From Rhodoblastus acidophilus (GTDB lineage Bacteria > Pseudomonadota > Alphaproteobacteria > Rhizobiales > Beijerinckiaceae), in the NCBI RefSeq assembly GCF_900187365.1, contig NZ_FYDG01000003.1:1-64000 (forward strand): a DNA stretch of 64,000 nucleotides, written 5' to 3'. This document shows, one piece after another, positions 1 to 7,882 of the stretch. Within the stretch, counting starts at the first letter, position 1, and every line of letters begins with the position of its first letter. The notes beneath the pieces are model-generated. The model did no database searches. It had not been told where the DNA came from and saw only the letters and a program-made list of their open reading frames with translations. Both the position numbers and the translations under genes were made by a program.

Positions 1-2
1 GC

Positions 3-344
3 CCGCTCGATCAGATCATCACCGGCGGCGAGAGCGGCCCCAACGCGCGGCCATCGCATCCCGATTGGTTCCGGTCCCTGCGCGACCAATGCGCCATGTC
101 CGAGACCGCCTATTTTTTCAAGCAATGGGGCGAATGGGCGCCGGGTGAAGCGATCGACGATGACATGCAATCGAAGACTGAAACCGGAGCATGGTTCTTC
201 GGCGGTCAATGGCGCCAACGCCCTGTGACCGTCCGCGAAAGCGAAACCATGACATTTGATGACGAGCCTGACGTCTGGCGCGTCGGCAAGCGCCGCGCGG
301 GCCATCTTCTCGATGGCCGCGAGCACCGGGAGTTCCCGGCATGA
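3..344 (+). CDS. DUF5131 / phage Gp37/Gp68 family protein, C-terminal part
   Basis: The gene enters from the left edge, so only its C-terminal ~113 residues are visible. The stretch GGESGPNARPSHPDW followed by SLRDQC and FFKQWGEW is typical of the DUF5131 (Gp37/Gp68) family found on phages and islands, where members look like radical-SAM-related proteins of unknown role. The N-terminal catalytic part lies outside the window. An internal ATG at 96 exists but the homologous pattern clearly begins upstream of it. Its stop overlaps the next start (ATGA), so it is the first visible gene of a compact island operon that ends in the integrase. Confidence 0.8.
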   Translation, partial: PLDQIITGGESGPNARPSHPDWFRSLRDQCAMSETAYFFKQWGEWAPGEAIDDDMQSKTETGAWFFGGQWRQRPVTVRESETMTFDDEPDVWRVGKRRAGHLLDGREHREFPA

Positions 345-559
345 CGCTCTGTCTCGCCCTCAACGAATCCGCCCACGCGACGCCCGGCTATGTGGTCGCA
401 ACGTCGCGCACAGCCACCCCGGCCATTGTCTGGCGTGGCGCCTTTGCCGATCTCCGCCATGCGCGCGGTTATGACACGGTGCATTGCCACCCGCACGACG
501 GCGCGAAGATCCGCGCCGCGCTTGCGGCGAAGCATATCCCGGTGCGCGAGGTCACGTGA
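341..559 (+). CDS. Small hypothetical island protein (72 aa)
   Basis: Its ATG overlaps the preceding stop by 4 nt (ATGA), supporting real translation by coupling. No known domain was recognised. The central pattern is G-Y-x-V-A-T, then IVWRG, an aspartate/leucine-containing stretch and YDTVHCH. This closely parallels the chromosomal 73-residue protein at 9404-9625, which has IVWRG and FDVIYCH at nearly the same spacing. The shared Trp-Arg-Gly and Cys-His positions suggest a small conserved fold; the Cys-His could bind metal, but that is inference. Composition is like the other island genes. Confidence 0.55.
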   Translation: MTLCLALNESAHATPGYVVATSRTATPAIVWRGAFADLRHARGYDTVHCHPHDGAKIRAALAAKHIPVREVT

Positions 560-717
560 CGCCGCGCGACCGCCAGGAGGCGGCGCCCAGGCCCAAGTCT
601 TTCGATGATTGGTATCGAAGGAATTTCGAGCGCTGGGGGATGCCTGAGCCCGACGAAGCCGAGCTGCAAAAGCTCTGGGAACTGAACTTACAGGACGAAA
701 CGCGAGAACATCAATGA
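556..717 (+). CDS. Very small hypothetical island protein (53 aa)
   Basis: A GTG start at 556 overlaps the stop of the preceding gene (GTGA), and the 3' end overlaps the next gene's ATG (ATGA at 714-717). The product is short, charged and rich in Trp, Glu and Arg (DDWYRRNFERWG, LQKLWELNLQ), with no signal peptide or membrane segment and no recognised domain. The double overlap with neighbours is the main support for it being a gene; an in-frame ATG further upstream at 484 would overlap the previous gene by 76 nt and is less likely. Confidence 0.45.
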   Translation: MTPRDRQEAAPRPKSFDDWYRRNFERWGMPEPDEAELQKLWELNLQDETREHQ

Positions 718-1052
718 ACCAGCTTCTCTCGCTTCAGGAAGCCGCGGAACGGCTCTGTATGTGCGAGCGCAGCCTCCGGGCTTGCGTGGATGCCGGCGAA
801 CTCGCTTATATTGATCTTGCTAGGCCGCAGGCCAAAAGGCGCCGCATGGTGTTCGACCCGGCCGACCTTGAAGCCTTCGCGACCGAGCGACGGAGGAAAG
901 CATGTCCGTCTTCAAGCGGAAAAACTCCCCCTATTTCCAATACGATTTCCAGCTTCAAGGTGTTCGATTTCGAGGCTCTACGGGCAAAACGAGCCGCCGA
1001 GAAGCGGAATTCGAAGAGCGCGCCCGCAAGGAAGATGCCGCGCGGCAAATAG
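714..1052 (+). CDS. Excisionase-like helix-turn-helix protein
   Basis: The first ~65 residues form a MerR/AlpA-type winged HTH: LLSLQEAAERLCMCERSLRACVDAGELAYI, then a basic wing and DLEAFATERR, the classic excisionase (Xis/HTH_17) layout. It sits directly before the integrase, the usual place of a recombination directionality factor. The C-terminal ~50 residues are encoded in the region that also encodes the integrase N-terminus in another frame (902-1052); this tail is Lys/Arg/Ser-rich and shows no domain. The functional protein probably needs only the N-terminal part. Role in directing excision is inferred from family and position. Confidence 0.75.
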   Translation: MNQLLSLQEAAERLCMCERSLRACVDAGELAYIDLARPQAKRRRMVFDPADLEAFATERRRKACPSSSGKTPPISNTISSFKVFDFEALRAKRAAEKRNSKSAPARKMPRGK

Positions 1053-2062
1053 AGCGCCACCAGACGGCCGATAAGGCGTTCCGGGGCCAGGGCGATCTGA
1101 CCCTGAGCGCCGCCGTCGCCCGCTACTGGCAGGAAAAAGGCCAGTTTCTCGCAGGCTCGGACACCGTCTGGAAGAACCTGGAACGCATGGTCGACCATTT
1201 CGGCGCCGCCACCAATATGGCCGACATCCGCGATGCGGATGTCGCCGCCTGGGTGGCGTTGCGCCGGGGCGAAAAAGCCTGGGGCAAGGATAAAACGGCC
1301 CGAATTCAGAATGGCACGGTGAACCGCACCACCGTCGACGCTTTGCGGAAAGTGTTCGGCCACGCGCGCACGGCATGGAAAATCCGCTTCCCGGATGAGC
1401 CGACTTGGTCGAACCACCGGCTCAAGGAACGCGAAACCATCGGGGCCGAGGTCAAGCGCGTCGACCAAGTCGCGATCGCCAACAAGATGGGCGACGGCTA
1501 TCGCGATATGTGGCTGTTCGCCCTCGCCACCGGCCTTCGCCTCGCGGAATGCTTCGTGAGCTGGTCGCAGATCGACATGGGCGGGGCCAAGGCCACGCTA
1601 GTCCAAAAAGGCGGCGGCGAGCGGCAAGTGATCCTCGGCCGCGCCGCCATGGCGATCCTCGCCGCCCAGCAGGGCAGGGACGAAACGCACGTCTTTACCT
1701 ATGTCTGCCGGCGACGAGGCGGCAAGAACGCCAACAAGAAGCTTGTCCTGGGCGGGCGCTACCCGGTGACCTACACGGGGCTGAAAAGCGCCTTCCGGCG
1801 TGCGGTCGCGCGCATCGGCCTGAACGTCCGCTTCCACGACGCCCGCCACACGGTTGGCTCCGCCATGACCCGGGTCAAAGGGTTGAAGGCCGCACAGCGC
1901 CAGCTAGGCCACGCGCGAATCGAGACCACGGCGAAGTTTTATTCACACGTCCTCGATGACGAGTTGCGCGACGCGCTCGATGCAGCGATTCCCCACATTA
2001 GTCCCCACAGCGCCGAGTCAGAAAGAGACAACAAGCTGAAACAAAAGCGGAAAAAGACTTAA
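902..2062 (+). CDS. Tyrosine recombinase (phage/island integrase)
   Basis: A 386-residue site-specific tyrosine recombinase. The N-terminus (MSVFKRKNSPYFQYDF, then FRGSTGKTSRREAE) is the arm-type DNA-binding domain; a core-binding SAM-like domain follows (~60-165). The catalytic domain shows the first Arg in ATGLRLAE, the HxxR box as HDARHT, and the nucleophile Tyr in ETTAKFYSHV near residue 347. The start is supported by the Shine-Dalgarno GGAGGAAAG just upstream, even though this places it 151 nt inside the excisionase-like gene. The stop is 9 nt before a tRNA-Pro 3' fragment, matching an integrase that targets this tRNA. Confidence 0.95.
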   Translation: MSVFKRKNSPYFQYDFQLQGVRFRGSTGKTSRREAEFEERARKEDAARQIERHQTADKAFRGQGDLTLSAAVARYWQEKGQFLAGSDTVWKNLERMVDHFGAATNMADIRDADVAAWVALRRGEKAWGKDKTARIQNGTVNRTTVDALRKVFGHARTAWKIRFPDEPTWSNHRLKERETIGAEVKRVDQVAIANKMGDGYRDMWLFALATGLRLAECFVSWSQIDMGGAKATLVQKGGGERQVILGRAAMAILAAQQGRDETHVFTYVCRRRGGKNANKKLVLGGRYPVTYTGLKSAFRRAVARIGLNVRFHDARHTVGSAMTRVKGLKAAQRQLGHARIETTAKFYSHVLDDELRDALDAAIPHISPHSAESERDNKLKQKRKKT

Positions 2063-2070
2063 GCTCAAGG

Positions 2071-2116
2071 TCTGGGGGACTAGGGGTCGTGGGTTCGAAT
2101 CCCGCCACTCCGACCA
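2071..2116 (+). other. attR: 3' fragment of tRNA-Pro(GGG)
   Basis: The sequence reads as the 3' half of a tRNA-Pro(GGG): anticodon loop CTGGGGG (2072-2078), a T arm with GTGGG, TTCGAAT and CCCGC, the acceptor strand CACTCCG, a discriminator A and CCA ending at 2116. There is no matching 5' half upstream; the sequence 5' of 2071 belongs to the integrase gene region and cannot form the acceptor or D stems. This is what remains of a tRNA gene displaced by an island that rebuilt an intact copy at its other end. The exact left edge of the crossover segment cannot be fixed without the partner attL. Confidence 0.85.
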
Positions 2117-2120
2117 TTCA

Positions 2121-2150
2121 AAAAGCCGCATCCGCGAGGGTGCGGCTTTT
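2121..2150 (+). terminator. Rho-independent terminator after the tRNA-Pro end
   Basis: A perfect 10-bp stem, AAAAGCCGCA (2121-2130) with TGCGGCTTTT (2141-2150), surrounds a 10-nt loop and ends in a T run. It lies 4 nt after the CCA of the tRNA fragment, so it was presumably the original terminator of the tRNA-Pro gene and now also closes the integrase transcript. Confidence 0.85.
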
Positions 2151-2182
2151 GACGTTTTGGCTCGGCGCCGCCGCGAGCGGCG

Positions 2183-2989
2183 TCAGTCGCGCCGCTCCGC
2201 CGCCAGCCGGTCCAGCCGCAGCCGGTGGCGCGCGTCGGTCAGCCGCGCCGCGCCGGACAGGATGGCGACGATCGCGCCGACGCCGGTGCATCCGGCGATT
2301 AAAAACATCACCATCAGCTGATATTTGACGGCCGCGCCGGGTTCGGCGCCGGCGAGGATCTGGCCGGTCATCATGCCCGGCAGGAACACCAGGCCGGTCG
2401 CCGCCATCGAATTGATCGTCGGCAGCAGCGCGTTGCGCGCGGCCTGGCGCACCGGCCCCAGCAGGGCGCGGCGGCGGTCGTCCCCCAGCGCCAGCCGCGC
2501 CTCGATCCCGGCCTTTTGCGCCGTGACCGCCTGCGTCAGCGTGTTCAGGCCGAGCGCGATGCCGGTCATAGCGTTGCCGAGCACCATGCCGAGCAGCGGG
2601 ATCGCATAGCGCGGATCGTACCACGCGCCGGGATAGAGCCGCGCGCCGAGCGCGAAAACCAGCGCGACCAGCGCCGACGAGGCGATGCAGGACGCGCCGA
2701 GGCCGAACGACCAGCCGCCGGCCAGCGGCCGGTCGATGCGGCTGGCGATCTCGGCGCCGCCGAAGCCGATCATCGCCAGCGCCGCCAGCCCGGTCCACAG
2801 CGGCGAGACATGGCTGAACAAAGTGGTGAGGACGAGGCCGATCAGCGCCAGTTGCACGGTCATGCGCAGGGCGGCGACGAGCAGCCGGCGCGCCAGTCCG
2901 AGTTCGAGCGCCAGCGACAGGCCGGCATTGATGAGAATCAGCGCCGAGGCGGCGGCCAGCGCGCCGAAGTCCAGTTCGAACGACGTCAT
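2183..2989 (-). CDS. fetB: FetB-type ABC exporter permease (UPF0014)
   Basis: A 268-residue integral membrane protein of the UPF0014/YbbM family with about seven hydrophobic segments. Family-typical signatures include LVLTTLFS after a first TM pair, PLLGMVLGNAMTGIALGLN, and ATGLVFLPGMMTGQILAGAEP. In Escherichia coli FetAB is an ABC system linked to iron export and resistance to peroxide stress; that function is carried over by homology. The ATG overlaps the stop of the ATPase gene by 4 nt, so the pair is translationally coupled. Downstream it faces the island boundary terminator. Confidence 0.88.
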   Translation of the reverse strand: MTSFELDFGALAAASALILINAGLSLALELGLARRLLVAALRMTVQLALIGLVLTTLFSHVSPLWTGLAALAMIGFGGAEIASRIDRPLAGGWSFGLGASCIASSALVALVFALGARLYPGAWYDPRYAIPLLGMVLGNAMTGIALGLNTLTQAVTAQKAGIEARLALGDDRRRALLGPVRQAARNALLPTINSMAATGLVFLPGMMTGQILAGAEPGAAVKYQLMVMFLIAGCTGVGAIVAILSGAARLTDARHRLRLDRLAAERRD

Positions 2990-3573
2990 GCCCGCGCGTC
3001 TCCCTGATCCAGATGCAAGGTCCGGTCGGCGACACGCTCGGCCTGATCGGGGTCATGAGCCACCCACAGCGCGGCGCCGCCGTCGCGACGGAAGGCGGCG
3101 ACGAGGCCCTCCATCCGGTCGCGCGCCTCGCCGTCGAGGGCCGCCGTCGGCTCGTCCAGCAGCAGGACGCGGGGCTTGCGCGCCAGGGCGCGAATCAACG
3201 CGAGGCGCTGGCGTTCGCCGGTCGAAAGGGCCGCAATCGGGCGCGAAACGATGTCCTTTTGCAAGCCGGCCGCTTCCGCCAGCGCGGCCGCGTCGGCGCC
3301 GGACGGAAAGTGTTCGGCGGCGGTGTCGGCCCACCATCCCGGCTCCGCCGCCACATAGATCACGCGGCGCCGCCAGTCCGGCGCCGGCATGGCGTCGCGG
3401 GAGCGCCCGTCAAGCCGGACCTCGCCCGCATTGGGGTCGAGATCGGCGATGGCGCGCAGCAGCGTGCTTTTGCCGGAGCCGGACGGCCCGCGCACGGCGA
3501 CGCAGGCGCCCGCATCCAGGTCGAGGCTGACGGGTTTTAGAATGCGGGTGCGAAGATCCGAGATGCTCAACAT
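2986..3573 (-). CDS. fetA: FetA-type ABC transporter ATP-binding protein
   Basis: A short ABC ATPase (195 residues from the ATG at 3573). It has Walker A GPSGSGKST, signature LSTGERQRLALIRAL, Walker B VLLLDEPTAAL and switch His in VAHDPDQ. Size and pairing with a UPF0014 permease match FetA (YbbL). An in-frame TTG at 3609 would add 12 residues; the ATG is preferred because MLSISDLRTRI matches the normal start of these domains. It is divergent from nikR, with 135 bp between the two starts, so both promoters lie in that gap. Confidence 0.88.
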   Translation of the reverse strand: MLSISDLRTRILKPVSLDLDAGACVAVRGPSGSGKSTLLRAIADLDPNAGEVRLDGRSRDAMPAPDWRRRVIYVAAEPGWWADTAAEHFPSGADAAALAEAAGLQKDIVSRPIAALSTGERQRLALIRALARKPRVLLLDEPTAALDGEARDRMEGLVAAFRRDGGAALWVAHDPDQAERVADRTLHLDQGDARA

Positions 3574-3708
3574 GCCCTGCGGCGCCGTTCGATCGGTGTT
3601 TTTTCCCAAGATAGGGCGGCGGCGGGGCGGCGGCTATGGCCATGCGGGCGCCGCTCTGGCACATTGCCGGGGGCTGTTGGGCGGCCGCTAGCGGCGCGGG
3701 GAGGCGGG

Positions 3709-4160
3709 ATGCAGAGAATCACCATCACTCTGGACGACGATCTCGTGGCCGAAATCGACAAATTCCAGCGTGAGAAGGGCTATCAGAACCGCTCGGAAAC
3801 CTTGCGCGATCTGGCGCGCGCCGGCTTGACCCATCGGGCGTCGCCGGAGCCGGAGGGCGCCTGCGTCGCCGCCCTGGCCTATGTGTTCGACCACGAAACC
3901 CGCGCGCTGGCCAAAAGGCTGGCCCATACCCAGCACCACCATCACGATTTGTCGGTGGCGACGCTCCACGTCCATCTCGACCATGATTCGTGTCTGGAGG
4001 TGGCGGTGTTGCGCGGCGCCGGCGCCGAAGTGCGCCATTTCGCCGATCATGTCATCGCCGAGCGCGGCGTGCGCCATGGTCAGCTGATGATCATTCCGGT
4101 CGAGGTCGCCTCGGAAACCCACGCCCATGGCGGCGAGACGGCGCAGGCGCACGCCCATTC

Positions 4161-4182
<22 letters not shown>
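3709..4182 (+). CDS. nikR: Nickel-responsive transcriptional regulator NikR
   Basis: A 157-residue NikR. Residues 1-45 are the ribbon-helix-helix DNA-binding domain ([16 protein letters not shown]) and the rest is the ACT-like nickel-binding domain. The square-planar nickel ligands known from E. coli, His76, His87, His89 and Cys95, are all present at identical numbering (HHHHD, TLHVH, DSC). It is ~24 residues longer than E. coli NikR (133 aa) because of a His-rich tail, with HAHGG and HAHSH. ATG 3709 has a purine-rich ribosome site (GGGGAGGCGGG). Its 3' end overlaps the convergent nikO by 22 bp. It probably controls the nickel importer next door. Confidence 0.95.
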
Positions 4183-4912
<730 letters not shown>

Positions 4913-4916
<4 letters not shown>

Positions 4917-5680
4917 GCCGCGCGGTCCGCCAGCAGCCCGCCCAGCAGCACGCAGCCGAGGCCGGCGAGGAAGACCAGATCGCGGGCGCGAAAACGCTCG
5001 TCGGACACCAGCGCGAAGCGGCCGGAAAAGCCCCGGCAGCGCATGGCCTCGTCGACGCGTTCGGCCCGCTCCAGCGCGCGCAGCAGCAATTGCCCGGTGA
5101 AATGGCCGAGCGTGCGCCAGCTGTGCGCCGAGGTGGAGGCGCGGAACGCCCGCGCCCGCATCGCGTCGTGCAGCCGGCGCGCCTCCTGCCGCACCAACTC
5201 GGTCCAGCGCGCGGCGAACAGCAGGAGGTGCGCCAGTTTTTCGGGGACGCCGAGGCGGGCGAGGGCGTGGCCGAAGCGGCTCGGCTCCAGTCCGGCCAGC
5301 AGGGTCAGCACGGCCAACGCCGACAGGTTGACCCGCAGCAGGATCATCACGGCGCGCTCGACGCCGGGGCGCGAAAATTCCAGCGGCCCGAGCGTCGCCC
5401 AGGCCGGGCCGGGGACGGTGAGCGGCAGCATTAGCAGCAGGACCAGCAGAAAACCTTCGGCATGGGCCAGACGCGCGAGGATTTCGCCGCCGCGCAGGCC
5501 GCAGGCCAGGGCGAAGCCGAGCAGCAGCGGCGCGCCCGCCAGCAGCACCCAGGGCGAGCGGATCGCAACGGCGCACAGCACGATCGCCAGCGCCGCGACG
5601 ATGCGCGCGCGCGCGTCGAGCCGGTCGAGCCAGGGGCGGGCCTGCGCCTCGTCGCAACAGAACAGCGCCTCAGTCGCCAT
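4913..5680 (-). CDS. nikQ: Nickel ECF transporter transmembrane subunit NikQ (CbiQ family)
   Basis: A 255-residue T-component with about five transmembrane segments. The two cytoplasmic coupling motifs of the family, with an Ala-Arg-Gly-like core, appear as AMRARAFRA and AMRCRGFSG, separated by a helix; these contact the ATPases. It starts 11 nt inside nikL and overlaps nikO by 4 nt. Together with NikM and NikO it forms the core transporter; assignment to nickel rather than cobalt comes from the adjacent nikR, nikL and nikK. Confidence 0.92.
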
Positions 5681-6275
5681 GGCCGTCGTCCCTGCGTTTT
5701 TGGCGCCGCGCGCTGGCCCAGAGGCCGGCGCCGGCGAGGCCGACGATCATGCCGATCCCGCCCATGACATCGTTGAATCGCACGCGGCCTTCCGCCTGAT
5801 CATAGGCTTCCAGCAGGGGCCGCAACTGGCGCGCCACGGCCCGGTCCACTTGCGCCTCGATCAGCTTGGCCTGCGCCGCCGCATCGGTTGGCGCGCAAGC
5901 GGGCGCGGCTTGCGGCGGCGGGGCGGTTTCGACCGGCGGGGAGGGCGCCTCGGCGCCGCCGAGACGATCCGCCGTCACGGCGGCTTCGGCCCAATGGCCG
6001 TCGCCGGCGTCGATCGTCACCGAATAATCGGCGGGGGCGGGCGGCTTCCAGCGGAAATCGCCGTGATCATCGGTCTTGCCGCGATAGACCTCGCGGCCGG
6101 ACTGCTTGACGATGACGTCGGCGCCGGAGGGCCGCCCGCCGCCGATGAAGAAGGCGTAGCCGCCGAGCGCGCCGTCTTCGACCGTTAGGAACAGTTTGAG
6201 CCGATGCGCGCTGGCGCTCGTCGTTAGCCCGAGGGTGAGCAGGAGCGCCAGCGGGAGGAGCCGGGGCGCGCTCAT
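5670..6275 (-). CDS. nikL: Nickel ECF transporter accessory subunit NikL
   Basis: A 201-residue protein with a signal peptide (cut after SASA), an extracytoplasmic beta-rich domain (~25-105, with YRGKTDDHGDFRWK typical of the CbiL/NikL family), a Pro-rich spacer, an amphipathic stretch and a C-terminal transmembrane helix (GGIGMIVGLAGAGLWAS) followed by a positive tail. In NikKMLQO systems NikL replaces NikN as the membrane-anchored partner of NikM. The ATG at 6275 overlaps nikM by 4 nt. The frame extends upstream as open sequence but lacks homology there. Confidence 0.85.
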   Translation of the reverse strand: MSAPRLLPLALLLTLGLTTSASAHRLKLFLTVEDGALGGYAFFIGGGRPSGADVIVKQSGREVYRGKTDDHGDFRWKPPAPADYSVTIDAGDGHWAEAAVTADRLGGAEAPSPPVETAPPPQAAPACAPTDAAAQAKLIEAQVDRAVARQLRPLLEAYDQAEGRVRFNDVMGGIGMIVGLAGAGLWASARRQKRRDDGHGD

Positions 6276-6892
6276 GCGGCGGCTTCCTCCGCCAGCCCCA
6301 AGGCTTCCGGCTTGACCCGCTTGAGATAGGCGACGACTCCGCCGGTCAGCGCGGCTTCCGCCAGCGCCAGCGGAATATAGGTGAGGGCGATCACGCGCAG
6401 GCTCGGGACATAGTCGGCCGAGGACAGCGCCAGGGCGAGCGACACGCAGGCCGCCGTTCCCGCGACGCCCGCCGCCGCCACAGCCGCCCCAAGGGCGCCG
6501 ACGCGCCAGCCCTGCGCCCGCGCCAGCGCCGGCCGGGCGATCAAAGCGGCGGCGACGCCGGGAAAGGCGATATCGACCAGATCGACGCCCAGCGACGTGA
6601 TCCCGCCGAAGCCGAACAGCACGGCTTGCAACAGCAGTCCGACGAACACGGCGGGAATGGCCCGCAGCCCGAGAACCAGCCCCATCAGCCCCGACAGCAG
6701 CAGATGCACGCTCGACGGCCCGACCGGCACGGCCACCAGCGAGGCGACGAAAAAGGTCGAGGCGAGAATGGCGGTTTTGGGAATCTCCGCCTCGTCCATG
6801 CGGCGCAGGCCGAGCGCGACGCCGCCGACGGCCAGGGCCGCGCCGCCCGCCAGCACGGGAAAGGACAGGACGCCGTCGGGGATATGGGCCAT
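6272..6892 (-). CDS. nikM: Nickel ECF transporter substrate-binding subunit NikM (CbiM family)
   Basis: A 206-residue membrane protein, the S-component that binds the metal. It begins MAHIPDGVLS; in CbiM/NikM the N-terminal amine and a His at position 2 of the mature protein bind the ion. Here an Ala follows the initiator Met, so Met removal would again leave His at position 2. A second ligand region is visible as VPVGPSSVHLLLSGLMGLVLG. About six hydrophobic segments follow. It lies 9 nt after nikK and overlaps nikL by 4 nt. Confidence 0.93.
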   Translation of the reverse strand: MAHIPDGVLSFPVLAGGAALAVGGVALGLRRMDEAEIPKTAILASTFFVASLVAVPVGPSSVHLLLSGLMGLVLGLRAIPAVFVGLLLQAVLFGFGGITSLGVDLVDIAFPGVAAALIARPALARAQGWRVGALGAAVAAAGVAGTAACVSLALALSSADYVPSLRVIALTYIPLALAEAALTGGVVAYLKRVKPEALGLAEEAAA

Positions 6893-6901
6893 GCGCCGCC
6901 C

Positions 6902-7702
6902 CTATTTCGCGGCCGAGGCCGGCGCGGACGTCATGTCCGTCGCCTTGACCCAGAACAGGCCGCCGAGTTCGGTCTTGGCGGGCGATCCGTCCGGCGCCTT
7001 GGCCGGGGGGCCGTCGATCAGGGCGGCGAAGCCCCACCAGCCCGCGCGCGGCAGCGCGAAGGCGAACACGCCGTTGGGGTCGGCCTTGATCTTCTGGGTG
7101 ACGAAGGCGTCGTTGGGCGGCCGCACCGAGCCGTCATTGGCCCATTCCACCTCGATTTCGGCCGAGGACGCGGGCTTGCCGTCGTGGCGGACGAGGCCGC
7201 GAAACAGCGAGCCGGTCCACAGCCCGGTGGGGCGGGTCAGCGGCTCGATCTCGACCGGCAGGCCGGCCAGCCTGTCCCAGCCCTCGCCGGAGGCGTAGCC
7301 GTCCACCACCACTTTGGCGAAATGGGAGATCCAGGTTTTTTCGGCCGGCTCCCAATAGGGTTGCGGCTCGACGAAGAAAACGGCGGCGCCGGGCTTGTCC
7401 AGCCGGGTGGAAAGCGTCCAGGCGGTTTTGCCCTCGACCTTTTTCTCGGCGAGGCCGCTGGTGAGATCGACGGTCTTGCCGTCGATCAGCGCGCCGACGC
7501 TTCTCGGCCTCGCCATTTCCATGGTCGGGCCGCGCTCCATCGGATGGGTGAAGACCAGATCGAGCGTCACCGCCCCGCCTTCGGGCAGCACATCGGCCGA
7601 GGGGAGGATTTCCTGAAAATGCGCCAGGGCCGGCGCGGGCGCCGTCAGGAGCGACGCCGCGCCCACAAGGAGCGAGGCGAGGGGAAGACACGGAAGGCGC
7701 AT
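6902..7702 (-). CDS. nikK: NikK, DUF4198 periplasmic nickel-uptake protein
   Basis: A 266-residue secreted DUF4198 protein. The signal peptide runs from MRLPCLPLAS to APALAHFQE, placing a His right at the mature N-terminus as in NikK proteins. Family-typical segments are DLVFTHPMERGPTMEM, YWEPAEKTWISH and VEWANDG. The start at ATG 7702 has GGAG 9-10 nt upstream; an ATG-less extension to 7738 lacks that. It is the promoter-proximal gene of nikKMLQO and probably delivers nickel to NikM in the periplasm. Confidence 0.88.
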   Translation of the reverse strand: MRLPCLPLASLLVGAASLLTAPAPALAHFQEILPSADVLPEGGAVTLDLVFTHPMERGPTMEMARPRSVGALIDGKTVDLTSGLAEKKVEGKTAWTLSTRLDKPGAAVFFVEPQPYWEPAEKTWISHFAKVVVDGYASGEGWDRLAGLPVEIEPLTRPTGLWTGSLFRGLVRHDGKPASSAEIEVEWANDGSVRPPNDAFVTQKIKADPNGVFAFALPRAGWWGFAALIDGPPAKAPDGSPAKTELGGLFWVKATDMTSAPASAAK

Positions 7703-7730
7703 GGCGAGGCTCCGGCGAGACCGTGGGCAG

Positions 7731-7758
7731 ATAAGCACATTTTATAAAATAGTCATAC
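7731..7758 (-). promoter_or_regulatory. Candidate NikR operator upstream of nikK
   Basis: On the minus strand, 29 nt before nikK, a GTATGA half-site (complement of 7753-7758) is followed after 16 nt by GCTTAT (complement of 7731-7736). The E. coli NikR operator is GTATGA-N16-TCATAC. The first half is exact and the spacing is right, but the second half matches only 3 of 6. Between them lies the 12-nt palindrome ATTTTATAAAAT (7739-7750), which could also serve as a -10 region. Confidence 0.4.
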
Positions 7759-7882
7759 CCGTGTTTTCGTTTGCGCATCGACAATATGCGCCGGACTCTT
7801 CGCGCGCGGCCATGCCGGGACGGCGAGCGGAACGCGGTCTTCGCGGCGGCGTTTCCTTCCGGAAGCTGAGGAGGGCGGACCG

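Noticed and set aside
118-363. Minus-strand frames in the first 700 bp
   Set aside because: They are opposite the compact plus-strand island operon with overlapping stops and starts, and have no domain or ribosome site.
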